A stretch of DNA of 64,000 bases, from contig JAYKKI010000016.1 in assembly GCA_039881145.1 (NCBI GenBank), positions 11,584,501-11,648,500 on the forward strand, written 5' to 3'. The position numbers and the translations under genes are program-made. The notes below the pieces were generated by a model. The model was not told the DNA's origin and made no database searches. It was given only the letters and a program-made list of their open reading frames with translations. Below are positions 13,133 to 25,859 of the stretch, one piece after another. The stretch is from Druceiella hillmani (Eukaryota > Arthropoda > Insecta > Lepidoptera > Hepialidae). Positions within the stretch are counted from its first letter, which is position 1; each line of letters starts with the position of its first letter.

Positions 13133-16100
13133 TTAGTGTTACATTTCCAATAATAAAAGTTGCGAAGCTATCTTTCAGAATGTTAGTACATAATTAATTT
13201 ATTTAAATTTTAATTTGCAGATTGTTCACTCTTGGTAGCTGCTTTATTCGCTTACAACGTCTTAATAGCAATGATCGTAAATTCAATTTTATACACACAC
13301 AATCGTATCGAGATCTTGCCAGTAGTAAATGAAGTTCTGGGGCCATAGAACTTCTGCAAGGCGATATAATAATTAATGTTTCTGCTTCTTTCATAAAGTT
13401 ATTCATACCAGTTCTTTCAATAGTAGTGGAAGTTGACAATAGGTAGTTTTTAGTTTTTAACTGCATAAAAAACGAAAAGAAAAAAGCCTATCCGTTATTA
13501 GTAAAGCTAATTCAAATCGCACAAAAATTGTAATGCAGTATGTAAGTTTTTAAATTCCAAACAAATTTTCTTTACATTAGGTCTTTGCTAACCAATGTGA
13601 CAATAATACTTACAGCTATTCGTTTTTTATAATTTTCGCATAATATTTTGGTATTATATAAGAAAACAATGCGAAATCTATATTTTTCCAATTATATGAA
13701 TATCTGTAATTAGACATGATAAAAAATTTATGAGGCATAAATAAAATACGAGTCAATAACGGCTAGTAAAGTCTGTCTTTATGAGTATGTTTCATATACT
13801 TAACTCGAAAATGTGAATCCAAATTAAGTTGGGCGTATTTAACGAAGAAGTTTACTTGGCAAAGGACTTTAATTTTTTATGGTTAAAAAAGTCACTATAT
13901 TACATCGAAAATATAAGTGTTTTACTTTAAAAAATATATTAACATTGGTGAAATCAAAAATAATATTTTTATCGCATATTTTTCCTATAATAATTTATAA
14001 ATTGCTTTTACACTATTATTCTATTTATTCTTCCATAAATAAAGCATTATACCCAATAAATATCACAGCAAGTTATTACATATTTTGTATTGCGTCTTGA
14101 TTATATTACTACTTCCATACCGTAGAGTAAACACTAAATTAAGTTATAAATTTAAAACCATCTTCATGTCAATCCACCAAAGATACCGCCGTCTTTTAAA
14201 AGCAAATCGTAACTAAATTACGAAACTTCACATATACGTATCTAATTCTACTATATAGATCATTACTCTTTACACGCTTATGTTAAATCTTAATGTAGAA
14301 GCTTTCGTTGTTAGTCATCGTAATCAGCGATCAAGTACAATACCCTTCTATATATTAAACCACATGAATGGTAATTTCTCATGCAGCGTAAAGTAAACCG
14401 ATTATAGCCTGCGTTGTCGTTATGAAAGCTTGTCGTTAATGCTACCTTTTGAAAGCTTTCATTAACTTTGTATACATTTGCCCCATAAGGAAGAGGTTAA
14501 ATTCTACAATAGGCTATTTTCACATTATTCAAGCTCAAACATTTAAGGGATACTCTTATATGTAGGTATTGATACGCATGTGCTTATAAAAAGACTATGT
14601 GACTCCTAATTTTTGACAGCCACTCGATTATTTTATATTGGTTTCCTTATTAATAAACCTAGTGTAAACATAGCACTGAGTACCATCATGACTGCTATGA
14701 AATGTTATCGGCGGTTTTTTCCTGTGACAAAAATGATTGTACATTATTCTTTTTCTTAAATTACATAATTTTTTTAACAAGTAGTCGCTGACTTATTACA
14801 TAACAAACAAATATACTTTCATATTAATACTTTCATGTAAATATGACAAAATTATAGAAGCCAACTAGCCTAACAAATTCATACAAATAAGTTGATTAAT
14901 CAAAATTTTTTATAAATATTTTTTCTTTCATGAATGTATTCCTTCGATTTATTTGAATTAAGAAAAGTATTAAATGTAACGATTTTCTTGAATATTAGAT
15001 TGAAAAGGTCTGGATCATTTCTTTACGAATTAACGAAGTACGCATACCAAAAAAGAATGTATCTATTGTTCATACAGATGAATCAGTTCATAATACTGAG
15101 TCTCTCTCAGTTTTCAGGTTTACCTTTAAATATGTTAAAGCAAGTCCCTGCGAAATTTAAAGAATCGTCTGCAATTTTTAATTTAATTTTAACGCATTTA
15201 TATAATATTGCCATATATTTCAGATCTCTTTTGGTATAACAAAATATATATTTGCTAATTGAAAGTTTATTCTTGAATATTATACAAATTTTTATTACAT
15301 TAAAATTCATGTGCGTTAATAAATACTCTTGCACGTTAAAAATTAAATGTCGCCAGTTTATGTGACTTTTTTACAAATAAAATATATGGTTTAACTTAAA
15401 TTTAAAACGAGAAAAGTTTAAATAGCATTTAATTATATGAATAACACCGATCAATATTATTTTGCCTTACCAGAAATAGGAATTACATTATCAGACTTTA
15501 ATTTCAGCTAAAATTAATAAATATATTTTACCTTCGTTCAGTCTTTATTTTGAAGTCAAAATTAAATTTTTGGTATATTTAGAAAAGTTATGTATACTGT
15601 ATTTATAGCAAGTTTCAATTGTTTGGAAGAAAGTTTGTATAACAACAATGTATGATGTACAAAATTGAATTTACGACATATTATTCACTTGAGTCTGCTT
15701 GGGATATATTATTTGGCATATTGATATATCAGTCGAAAATTTGAAATAAAAAATAGGTGAAATGTAATATTCGATTCCGTTCATATGATATTATGTAAAA
15801 CCATTCAATTGCGGTATTTTGTTTGGACCTCCTCAAAATGAAACTAATTTCGTAAAATAGTCGACCGATTTCGTACGCCCTATTTGTTCGTCGAATTGCC
15901 AATTTTATTTAAGGAAATGTGAAGGCTTTACCTCAAATAGATTTACAATTTACCAATAGATTTTATTCTCAGAAGGGAATAAAATCTATTTGTTAGAAGT
16001 AAATTCCAATAATTTATGAGATCAATACAAAATAAAACAAGGATATCATCTGACAGATATCACTATACGAATGTAAGCGAATACTAAATGTAAACGGTTA

Positions 16101-18708
16101 ATACCCTTGAAATAAAAGAATAGGATTACAAATTTTTATAAAAAAATATTTAATATAAATTAAAATTATCTAAAATAAAATTATTTCTCAAATAAAAAAG
16201 AAGAACACGAGAAAGTATTTATTATCTACGTTTATTACGTTAAAGTTATACAATATGGATTAATTTATTTTTTAAATTTATCTTTTTCAATTTTGCCTTT
16301 GTGGCCATGTTTATGGAATAATGTTACCCTATATAATTAGTATGAAATAATAATCTGTACAGTGCAAAAGTTGCAATCTATTAACTAAATGGTTGGTTAT
16401 TACGTAAGAAAAAACATTTCTATTTGTAGGATTATGTTATGTATAATATTATAAAGTGGAAATCTCTTTGAAGTATTCTAAATCAACATAACGTTCTTAG
16501 TCTCTCACCCTGTCTTCTAAAATTCAGTGAAATATTTTTGGCCTATATTTTAATTAGTCAAAATCAGTATGTTTTTGTGTGTTTAAGTTGTCGCCTCGTT
16601 GATGAATGTCTTGGTATGTTTTAAGATATGAGACCCTTCAAAAGTTTAAGCCAATTATTATGATTATTAATTAATGACTCATAATATAACAACAAATATC
16701 TACCCAAAAATCGCAATCCTATATATGACACTATAAGAAGTAATTAAATTTGGTTTGCAACCATTTAATTTATCCTATGATTTTTAATATTACCTACTGC
16801 TACTAAAAGTTTTCAATAATAAATTTAGACTTCATGATTAATATTTAATTTAAAAGAAAATAGTCTTAAAATTAGAAACGGGCTGGTAGTATGACTATTT
16901 AAAATAAAGTTGAACTTCGGTTCGTTATGATCAGCGCGAATAGGAAATATTTATAAAACTGCACAAATTTAAATTAATTTAGTCTCACCTCAAATAGTTA
17001 TCAAGCAGTTAAGGTCAGGTTTGATGTGCAACTTTAATTAAAATCTAACCACGTGTTGAAAACATTGACATAAACTGAGCAGACACGCCTGCTGGTGAAT
17101 GAACTCAGTGGCACCAGTATGGAATACTTATCGTACGAGTCTAGTTAGGACGAATTAGGATATAATTGAATAAAACTTTTCATTACCAAGATGTTTCTAG
17201 ACACGACGTAACCCGTACATAACGACTTTAGCAGAGACTTTACCATTAATATAATAGAGCATATAGCTATAAATCATTTTATTATAATCGTATTTGAACA
17301 GTAACTTGAAGACTGATTTACTTAAGTTTCCAGAATAATTTCGATACTACTAAGTATCAAAGTTTGTTGTGATTATATAATAATGAAAGTACAATATTTC
17401 ATTATTCCGAAATAATTTTACATAGTAACATTAGGACGTCACACGATTTGAGTAAAAGAAAAACTTAATTGCACACGAAAAGTAAATGTTTCCGCCCAAG
17501 TTTTTTATACCATTTTATAGACACATAATAAATTTTATATACATATAAAAGTATACCTAAAGTCTATATTAATTGAACGCCACGCGTGCCAAAAATTTTG
17601 TGTTTAAAGCGTTCAAGTATTTATGCAGTTTATATAATTACAAGGTTTCTATAAAACCTTATACGATAAATAGAACATAATTTACTTTCCGATTAACATT
17701 ACTTGTTATTTTATACTGATATCATGCTACATACTGTCAAAATATGTCACTTAATAATGACAATAAGTTTAATACAATTTATAATTTTTTTTAGAATGTC
17801 AGGGGTACTAACTTTTGATTATTTTGATTTTTTTTATCTAAAAACTGCTGAAATTGATGATTTTTATTTATATTTTTCATTGCTCTTGGTTATGAAACAC
17901 AAGCATAGTTTATATTATTTCCATTCCATTTTTCAATCATTCATGTTATTTTAACGATTCATTTGATGAATGTAATATTTACTAAACCCATTGTAAAGGT
18001 ATTTTTAAGGCGTGAACTGGAAACAAGTTCATTAAAAGAACATACATGAATTTATTGTTTACAATTTACCTGTCTGGACCAAAAAAAACCACAGCTGATA
18101 TTAAAGGTGAGCTCAAATTAATTATTCCATAGCAAAACACTAACGTATCGTACTTTTATTTCAATCAACTAATTTCATGGAATCAAACTTCAATTGCCAA
18201 GCCTTCTCCTTAAAATCGAAATAATAACTCTTCTATCTTATTTGCCTGAGTTAGACGGGTGTTATCTCACTTGAGTTATATGCGACATTTTAATATAATA
18301 TTAAACAGCTAATAGAGATATTTGCATAAAACTAGATATTAAAGTAATCGGTTTGAAATTAATGAATTTGACATGTTAATAGAAGTATTGTTAATAATAA
18401 ATTAAATTCATATTTTAAAGGAAACTGATCCTAACGTTTCAATTTAATAAGAAAAATATGGAAATAAAAAATGTATTCATGCATGCACCCGTACAATTTG
18501 CCTATTATGTTCGCGCGTATTTCTTTGCTTGTGTATTTTTAAGTTCAATAATATTATTTACCTGTATTATCGTATTGCAAATCTGAACTTGAGTCGCTAC
18601 CTCTGCGAATAAATTTAATTTATCTACAATCAGCAGAAAATGAGAACACTTTCTGCAACAATATTGGTGATAAAATAAATAAGTAAAACCTTAATAGGGG
18701 AAATTTCT
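13133..18708 (+). repeat. Tandem duplication, copy 2 (about 5.58 kb)
   Basis: Second, same-orientation copy of 7421-12990. Differences from copy 1 include absence of about 38 bp corresponding to 8710-8747 and absence of most of the GC-rich patch at 12748-12790. There is an added block of about 40 bp near 15945-15985, and about 240 bp (roughly 15215-15455) where copy 1 has a TA microsatellite. The right edge lies immediately before the transposon-ORF fragment at 18709. No intact gene was recognised. Confidence 0.93.
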
Positions 18709-19088
18709 CATCTTTGGTATCATAATATGATTTTGGCTCTGAAAACTGAAGGAACGAAAGACAATCCGAAAAAGGAATCCTTAGAATATGAAGCAATCGT
18801 AAACAGAAACATCGAAGATTTCATATCAACAAACACTATGATTTTTTCAAAATCACTAGAATTTCTCGCGAGTTCATTCAGAAAGATCCTCAGCTATGGG
18901 AAGAGGAAGAAAGCTTCAAATCGACTAAAGAAATTGTACAACATATGAAAGTCGTTAACGATATATCTGAGAGCGGTGTTGCATTGGAGGAAGTGTACAA
19001 TAAATTACATACTAATGAGGAAGAGCAAAGGAAATATTTAATGTTGTTAGTTAAGAATTATAGGCACGAAAAACCCAAATTGTGCTAA
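18709..19088 (+). pseudogene. Fragment of a transposon-associated ORF (C-terminal part)
   Basis: One frame runs from about 18727 (ALKTEGTKDNPKK, then IVNRNIEDFISTNTM). After a one-base frameshift near 18845 a second frame continues to a stop at 19086-19088. Its peptide includes FFKITRISREFIQKDPQLW, KEIVQHMKVVNDISESGVA and LHTNEEEQRKYLMLLVKNY. Charged, helical and not AT-biased, this resembles the C-terminal part of a repetitive, uncharacterised invertebrate protein family with a ND-AERGV-L followed by EEQKQ signature. That family assignment is from memory and moderate in confidence. The frameshift, the Ser in place of the usual Arg of the AERGV-like motif, and the lack of upstream domains mark it as a relic. 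It begins exactly where duplication copy 2 ends. Confidence 0.55.
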
Positions 19089-19637
19089 AGCAAATCTACT
19101 ATTCCACTGTATTCCACTTATAATATTGCTATGAAATTTGAAACAGCCGAAACTATGCAAGAGGCCTAATTTGCAAGTCAATTTTTTTCATCTAAACGTA
19201 ATGTATATCGCTTTACTAGATCTGCTAAAAGAGAATCAATGTTTATGATTTTATGTTAATTTCGGAATAACAATAAGTAAGCAATATACGGAAACCCTCA
19301 AATTTACAGATGTCTTAAGGTAAGACTGTTTAATAGTAATAATATATTAATGTTTCAGAATCCATTTCTAGTAACATATAATAAAATAAAAAGTAATAGA
19401 TTGTCTCTGAAATTGTACGAAAAAAATTTAACTAAAGCTTAATATGAATTTTAGCGCGCAATTAACGGCATTAAACACTGTCATTGAACTACAACTTTGT
19501 AGCGAGTAAGACATTATTAAACAAATGTTCTTGATGACATAGTAGGTTTTTGCTATAAGTGAATTAAAATTAACAAAAATTATTCACAAATTAATAACTT
19601 AATATTGGCCTCAACCTGGAGTCATTTTGCACTTCAT

Positions 19638-19641
<4 letters not shown>
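19089..19641. other. Gene-free DNA downstream of the ORF fragment
   Basis: Probably 3' untranslated or flanking DNA of the fragmentary element. No further domain or terminal repeat was identified. Confidence 0.4.

Positions 19642-19685
<44 letters not shown>
19642..19685. repeat. (TA)n microsatellite
   Basis: About 44 bp of pure AT repeat. Confidence 0.97.
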
Positions 19686-19689
<4 letters not shown>

Positions 19690-21540
19690 AAGTAATTGGA
19701 TTATTTGCAATTTATAATATATAAATTTTTACCATATTTTTATTATTAAGATAATATTTGTCTGTTAAAAACAGTGATTTTTTGGTGAAAATTTAGCAGA
19801 AAGTAACTGAAGAACTCTTTACTATTTACAAAAGCGCGAAGGGAAGGAAGTTATAAATTGAAAACACGTTCACGTTTTTCAAGGCTTCCAACGAAAAGAG
19901 CTTAAATAACAAAGTCGCAAATTGAAGTTCAGATAGATAGTACTTCTGGGTACTGATTTTATGAGAGATTGCAAAAACTTTTAGAGTATTGTATAAATTG
20001 AATATGCTAATAAGACTATACCCAAAAGTTAACCTTCTACATTTGACCTTCTGCATTTCAATTAGCCACGCGCCTCTAGAGATCAAGTAAACTAAGTGGA
20101 AGAAAAATACATTTGTATTGGGTATTTATTAGTTTTTTGCAACATTAAATTACATTAATAACATAGTCTTTTAAATGATGTGAATAATGAATATACATAA
20201 AAATATTATTTTCTTACTAACAAGGGCAGGAAATGAGGTGAGAATTTATTTATAAACTTTAGGAGAAAATGTATGGTAAAAGTCAAAATATAAAATAACG
20301 GAAATTGCTATAATATTTATTCTGATAATACTCCACCTCCTAATTAAAACATAAGCTGAGTTTATTATTGAGCCATAAAATTAGCTTTAACATTACAGAG
20401 AGATAATGCGAAGCTGTAAGATGCTTAAATCTGTGAACGTAAAATAGGTATATCCAAGAGTTGCTATACAAGATAATAACATCGAAAGAATATATGATCG
20501 AATTACAGTTTACAATGGTACTTAACGGTACTAATATAAAATGTGGCTTACTAAAATCAGATGGATTCGCGGAGAAAATAGATACTTTTAAAATGTTGCT
20601 ACTCAGTAAGCTCGACAGTTTCACGAGTTACCGGTCTATTCCGATTTGCTTTAATTAATACATAAAATTGAATTTTAATATTTGGCTTTCATACCATGTG
20701 CATTTAATTTCCATAACATTTGCATTTCATAAACAACTTGTTGTAGATCATTAACCACTTGTCAAAATTGATTGAGTTTCAGGTAGCATTTGTATGAACA
20801 ACCAGGCTTACCAGGCTTGCAGACCAGGTTTTTTTCCTTTAGAAATGAGAAACGACAGGAAAGTGTAAATTGAACTTGGGGACTGCGTACTTCTAATTTA
20901 AGAGTGTTCATCTAATTCCTTAACTAAGTAATTTTTTATTAAAACGTAGATATAAAGAGACACTGCTAATTGAGACATTTAAAATTAAAAAAATCAGTCA
21001 GCGATTCAGAGTACGGTCTACAAGTTTTATAATTACAGTTATCTGGCCAGACAGGTATTCGAATTTTCTTTAATGGAGTTGTTAAGATTACATTATCATA
21101 AATTTGAAATAGTTACAGCTAATCAAATATTCTGAAGTCAAACCATTTATCTAACTTTATCGCTTAAATTGATTTACCGCTATTATATAAGTGTAAAGCG
21201 CACAACAAATATTAAGGTTAGCCCTCAGCAAAAGCTCTTATTTGACAAAGTTTTTGTTAAATGTTACGAAAAGCTCAACAGCCCTGATACTATGCAAGAG
21301 CTGACTTGTGACCTATATACAAATTCCAATTTCTTCTAATTATAGTAACTGAACAGGATTGGCTTCAAGGGAAAAACGAAACCCTTATAAAATCGTTGAC
21401 GTATCGATCCGTTTGCTTGTCACAGCAGATTTTGTCAGTATTCAGAAACTTGAAATTTCGTGAACGTGTCGACTCTCATATTTTTCAGTACCAAAACATC
21501 AAAAATTTAATAAAAGTGACTCTAAATACATAATTGCTCC
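19690..21540. other. Gene-free AT-rich DNA
   Basis: Small open frames on both strands (19826-20086 and 20340-20658) overlap each other and have no family resemblance. Nothing else was recognised. Confidence 0.5.
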
Positions 21541-21542
21541 CA

Positions 21543-21720
21543 ATTCGAAGCCGGAATTATTATTTCTTTCTCCAGTATTCGTCAAGGCATTTTCGGATTC
21601 AGATGATTAATTATAGCATCTATTTTTTGGCTGCAGACCTTGGCCAATTAGCCGGACTGTTGCCGCATTACGACGAAATTTGTTGCGATTATTTCATTTC
21701 GATGTTCCTTTGACTAGAAC
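21543..21720 (+). repeat. Dispersed repeat, copy A (pair with 59466-59655)
   Basis: Shares ordered blocks with 59466-59655: GAAG/GAGG-CCGgAAT-ATTATTT, TGATTAATTATAGC, a GCAG-CC-TGGCC/AAGGCC segment, TTAGC-GGAC-TTG, and TTGCGATTATTTCAT. Both copies lie just left of a TA tract. Element class unknown. Confidence 0.6.
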
Positions 21721-21759
21721 AATGTGAAGAATCGATGATAGTTATGTACAAAATATGAC

Positions 21760-21762
<3 letters not shown>

Positions 21763-21832
<70 letters not shown>
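21763..21832. repeat. (TA)n microsatellite
   Basis: About 70 bp of AT repeat. Confidence 0.97.
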
Positions 21833-21834
<2 letters not shown>

Positions 21835-21839
21835 AGAAA

Positions 21840-24800
21840 GTTGAGTTAGTATCCCTAGACAAGTTTTTTTTAATAATTAAATATTATAAATACAAATTTG
21901 AATCTATCCAGCGTTAGACCACAAATTTTAGATTACTTATTTTTAAAGAGTGTATGTTCAAAAGTAAGATAAGTGCCCGATGAAGAAAATTGCGGCCTTT
22001 AAGCTGTAAATCATTGCCAGTTATAAACAATTTTGTTATAAAAGTCTCCCTGAGCCTTATGAACAACGTCATTCTGATTTAGATATATGACGAGAAAGAA
22101 AAAATCGTTTCATTTCAAAAGAAACGCGTAAAAGCATTCCTTAATCTGCCTGGGGACGAATCGAAAACAACCTCTATTTAATTTATAAATAATCATCAAA
22201 AGAATAGTCTTTTCAATTCTCAACTAGATGGCGGTATTTATTTAATTTTTTAAATGTATTTTTTAAATACTCTCTCATATTTAGATATCAGTAACTAAAG
22301 TATCAGATGATACTATTTACAGGACCCTAGAAAAATTCCTTGAATGCATTACAAAGGGAAAAATTATATGAAAAAACGTATCACAAGTATTTTTGTGAAA
22401 ATTTTTCTGGTGCAATGGCCATTAGAGTAAATACGAACGAGGCTCAATATATTTATTTGATAAATAAATATATTTTATTGGATTCATCAAATTCATTCGT
22501 GGTAACTTACATTTCGACTATAATTGAAATGCTACAACTATTGTTACTAAAATATACTTAACTTATTAAAGAAATGTGTCAACAAGTCAGTGAATATTAT
22601 TGAAAAATTGATTTCATCGGTTTTATTTTAGGTGAAAAAAAAGAAATTTGCAGTTTTGCAGTCAGAACTTGAAGTGCAATGGTTTCGTACGTTGGTTGGT
22701 TGGTATTCAGGCACGTATAAATATTTAAGGGTGCATAGAGTTACTATTAATCTATTTATAAATATAATAATATTATTCCTTATGTAAATATATTACCAAG
22801 TATGGCTTTCACAGGCGCAAAAATATTATGAATTTCTCAAAAATGATGGGATTTAGAATCATTCATATGGTTTTTCGGTAAATTAATGGTAACCCTGTTA
22901 TTAATTATTGTAACTGTATCAGTTTTAAACTTGGGCTGCAAAATATTTTGTGGAAAGTTTCAAAAATATTTCCATAACTAAAACAAAATTTTAAAAAAAT
23001 ACTTATGGAACACTTTATAATTTTTCATTTTCATTGACACCTCACGCTATTTGCTTATCTTCATTCGCATCCTACAATTTTTCTATATAAATATATTTAA
23101 GTACTAAATTCTAAATTATATATCGATTTATATGTTTTATTTTATTTTTGTTGCCAAACTTCTAGTTTCTACATAAAAATGGCGTACAATAATATAATAT
23201 TTTTAGGAATCTCTTATTTTATATTAAATTCTGAGAAAAATTGTTTTGAAATACTGATTTTCTTTTCCAATTGAAGTTTATCCCACAGTGTGTACGAAAT
23301 AAAACTTTCTTTTTCTAATACTTAGCTGTCTCTAAAGTATTGATTTAAATAATTTTCACCGTTAACTATATTTTTATTAGAAAAATGTGAACACAAATAT
23401 TAATAACGTAATAGCGTTACCAAAAAATAATTATGTGTTCCCTAAAGATATTTCAAATCTTTTACTTATTTAAAAAAGATCTTGGTTTAATGTGTCCATA
23501 CTTACCTTTTTACAGATATAATTTCTTTGACAATTAATGATAATTCCAATTTTCAAACGTTGAGAAGATCAAAGGAACACAAAACTCTTGAAAGTTACCC
23601 TAGCTGAAGGGATTTAATATGTGGGATTATTTTAATATTAGCATTTTTCATTCTGGTAATGAACAGACTTTGGAAGTTTTATATTGTCTATATTAATTGG
23701 CTCTTTAAAATTATTTCTTCTCATTTTAAATATCAAGAAATTTAGCCCCACTGGACGAGATGATTGTAAACATTTATATATTTTGTTTTTACAATACTGC
23801 TTGCACCCTATTATATCTAAAATATTCTAGCCATTACTATTTTAGTTTCCCTAAACTTATAATTTATGTAGTTCAGCTCACTGTACAAAAAAAAATTTAA
23901 ACACTTTAAATTTACAGTGAATCCAAAATTTGTAAATTTCTAAAATTAATTGAGAATCAATATAATGATGTTTTCTCATGAAATTTCTTAAATAACCAGG
24001 TAAGTTAATTAATCAAATTCGCCCAAACGTGTTAATTTAGTAAAATTTCTTTCAACTCAAATGTTAAACATATAATTGTTAATTTTTTACTAATATATGC
24101 AATATATTCTGTATTCATATTTTCACTTATGATTTCTTTATTTGTGTTTTGTTATGGATACAGATAAAATTAATAAATCTTTCTTTTGTAAATAAATCTT
24201 TCTTTTGTTTTATCGATGTAAATTATTTGTGAATTATAAAGAAAAGTAGAAAAATAATTTATGAATGTGTTGGTACATTTGCGCAACCAAGTGCATGCTA
24301 AAACATACAAATAGTTGTCTTTAGCAGGCACTAAATGTATTAATTAAATATATTAATATATCCAATTATACAACTATTACAAAACCAACGCTCAAAATAA
24401 GATTAATTAATAAAAAATACATCATGGGTTTACTATATAACCAAGAGAAATACTCATATTATTTTTCCAAATTATTAGATACAGATTTTAGACTATCTTC
24501 AAAATGACAGTATTCAAAAAAAACATCTCCAAGCTCCCTTTTTTTCTCATGAGGTTTTAACTAATCTAATTTTTCAAAACTATCTCTAGCATTTGCTTTT
24601 TCAAATCCACAATTACATTAGATTATCTACGGAATTTTGGCTACGTTATTAGTTCTAAAGATTAAGAGAACTAAATATGCTATTTCTGGGTTTACAATTA
24701 ATATTCTATTGCCACGGAAAGAATTTCCCTTTCCGAACTCAAGCTTTTTCTTCAAATGGGAATATTATTTTCTACTTTGCAAGGGTACTGTTCTTCAGAA

Positions 24801-25570
24801 ATGGGATTATTCGAAAACCAGCGATTTGTATATTGCGTTATGCTTATATAATTCTAGACAAACTTTATAATACGTAACCTTTCTTAATTATAAAATATTA
24901 ACATTCTATATCAACCGCTCACTTGTAAACCTTGAGGGTGAAATTTTAGGCTATGTACTACGTTTGTTGTGAAAATTTATGTACCTATGTAATTATTATG
25001 TTAATTTCATCGGTTCAAAAGTATTTTTTTTTTTGGTTTATGAAGAATAGGATTGCCTCGAAATATTAAAACTGTAGAAAAAAAACAGTAGATGGAGCAC
25101 ACAAATAGCAGGTTATTATTGATCGAGTTTTATATGCAAATACCATGAGACTATTAAATAAATTATATAGAGTATTTTCTGAGATGAAAATAAGATAACA
25201 AAATTTTAACAATTTGTTTAACATTAAACCACTAAACCTCTTAAAAATAAATAGGTTGATTTAATTAAACTAATTATTATTATTTGCCTAAACATATACA
25301 CGAAAGGAAAAACAATTGCCGTACTAACTTAATATTTATAAGTTGTTTGGTAACTTAGTTCAGATTTTTCCCTTGATACAAACTTGCCACTATTTTCAAA
25401 GAATATGACATGTTATTGCTACAATTACGAATGGTAACAATATACTTTTATATCTGCAGGCATTACAATAACGCTGACGATACAGACGAAATAGTTATGT
25501 TTTGATTTTTAAGTGCAGTAAATATTGTAAACATCCGAAATTTCGAACTCGAGTTTTCATGGTAATTATT
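21840..25570. other. Gene-free AT-rich DNA
   Basis: No gene, RNA or mobile-element domain was recognised in this 3.7 kb stretch. Overlapping open frames at 24637-24877 (+) lack any family resemblance that I can support. A short local duplication of AAATCTTTCTTTTGT occurs near 24176-24207. Confidence 0.5.
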
Positions 25571-25576
25571 GAAAAT

Positions 25577-25850
25577 ATTTGGCGTTAATTTTGTAGAAAT
25601 TCATTATTCACAATTAAATGAAACTACGTGATGTAGTATTATTTCTACTTTCTTTAATTTCTTTACCAAGACATAGGTTTCGTTGTATTACAACATCTTC
25701 AGGTGGAATATTAGCAAAGATATTAGCAAAGATATATCTTTGATTTTTCCCACCTGAAGATATTGTAATACAACGAAACCTAGGTCGTGGTAAAGAAATT
25801 AAAGAAGGTAGAAATAATACTACATCACGTAGTTTAATTTAATTGTGAAT
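25577..25850. mobile_element. Foldback MITE, copy A
   Basis: A long imperfect palindrome. The left arm (ACTACGTGATGTAGTATTAT, then TTTACCAAGACATAGGTTTC and ATCTTCAGGTGG) is mirrored by the right arm (CCACCTGAAGAT, GAAACCTAGGTCGTGGTAAA, then ATAATACTACATCACGTAGT). They meet at a short centre near 25710-25745, where AGCAAAGATATT is repeated. The outer left arm continues into ATTTGGCGTTAATTTTG, which in copy B is found inverted at the opposite end, so the full terminal inverted repeat is longer than the part preserved here. There is no coding capacity. Similar copies lie at 46936, 58355 and 62282. It is non-autonomous and its transposase source is unknown. Confidence 0.88.
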
Positions 25851-25859
25851 GGTATATAT

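Noticed and set aside
9398..15239. Paired open frames sharing LSLSQFSGLP and LKQVPAK in both duplication copies
   Set aside because: The shared peptide simply reflects duplicated DNA. Reading continues into a TA repeat in one copy, substitutions show no clear synonymous bias, and there is no recognisable domain.
20461..20658. Plus-strand 65-codon frame opposite a 94-codon minus-strand frame
   Set aside because: Both strands open over the same bases, which is expected by chance in this composition; no family resemblance.
24637..24877. Two overlapping plus-strand frames of 66-77 codons
   Set aside because: No recognisable family; overlapping frames of similar length are common by chance here.
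25577..25850. Possible CRISPR-like repeats because of the repeated ACCTGAAGAT words
   Set aside because: These are the two arms of one palindrome in a eukaryotic MITE, not regularly spaced direct repeats with spacers.
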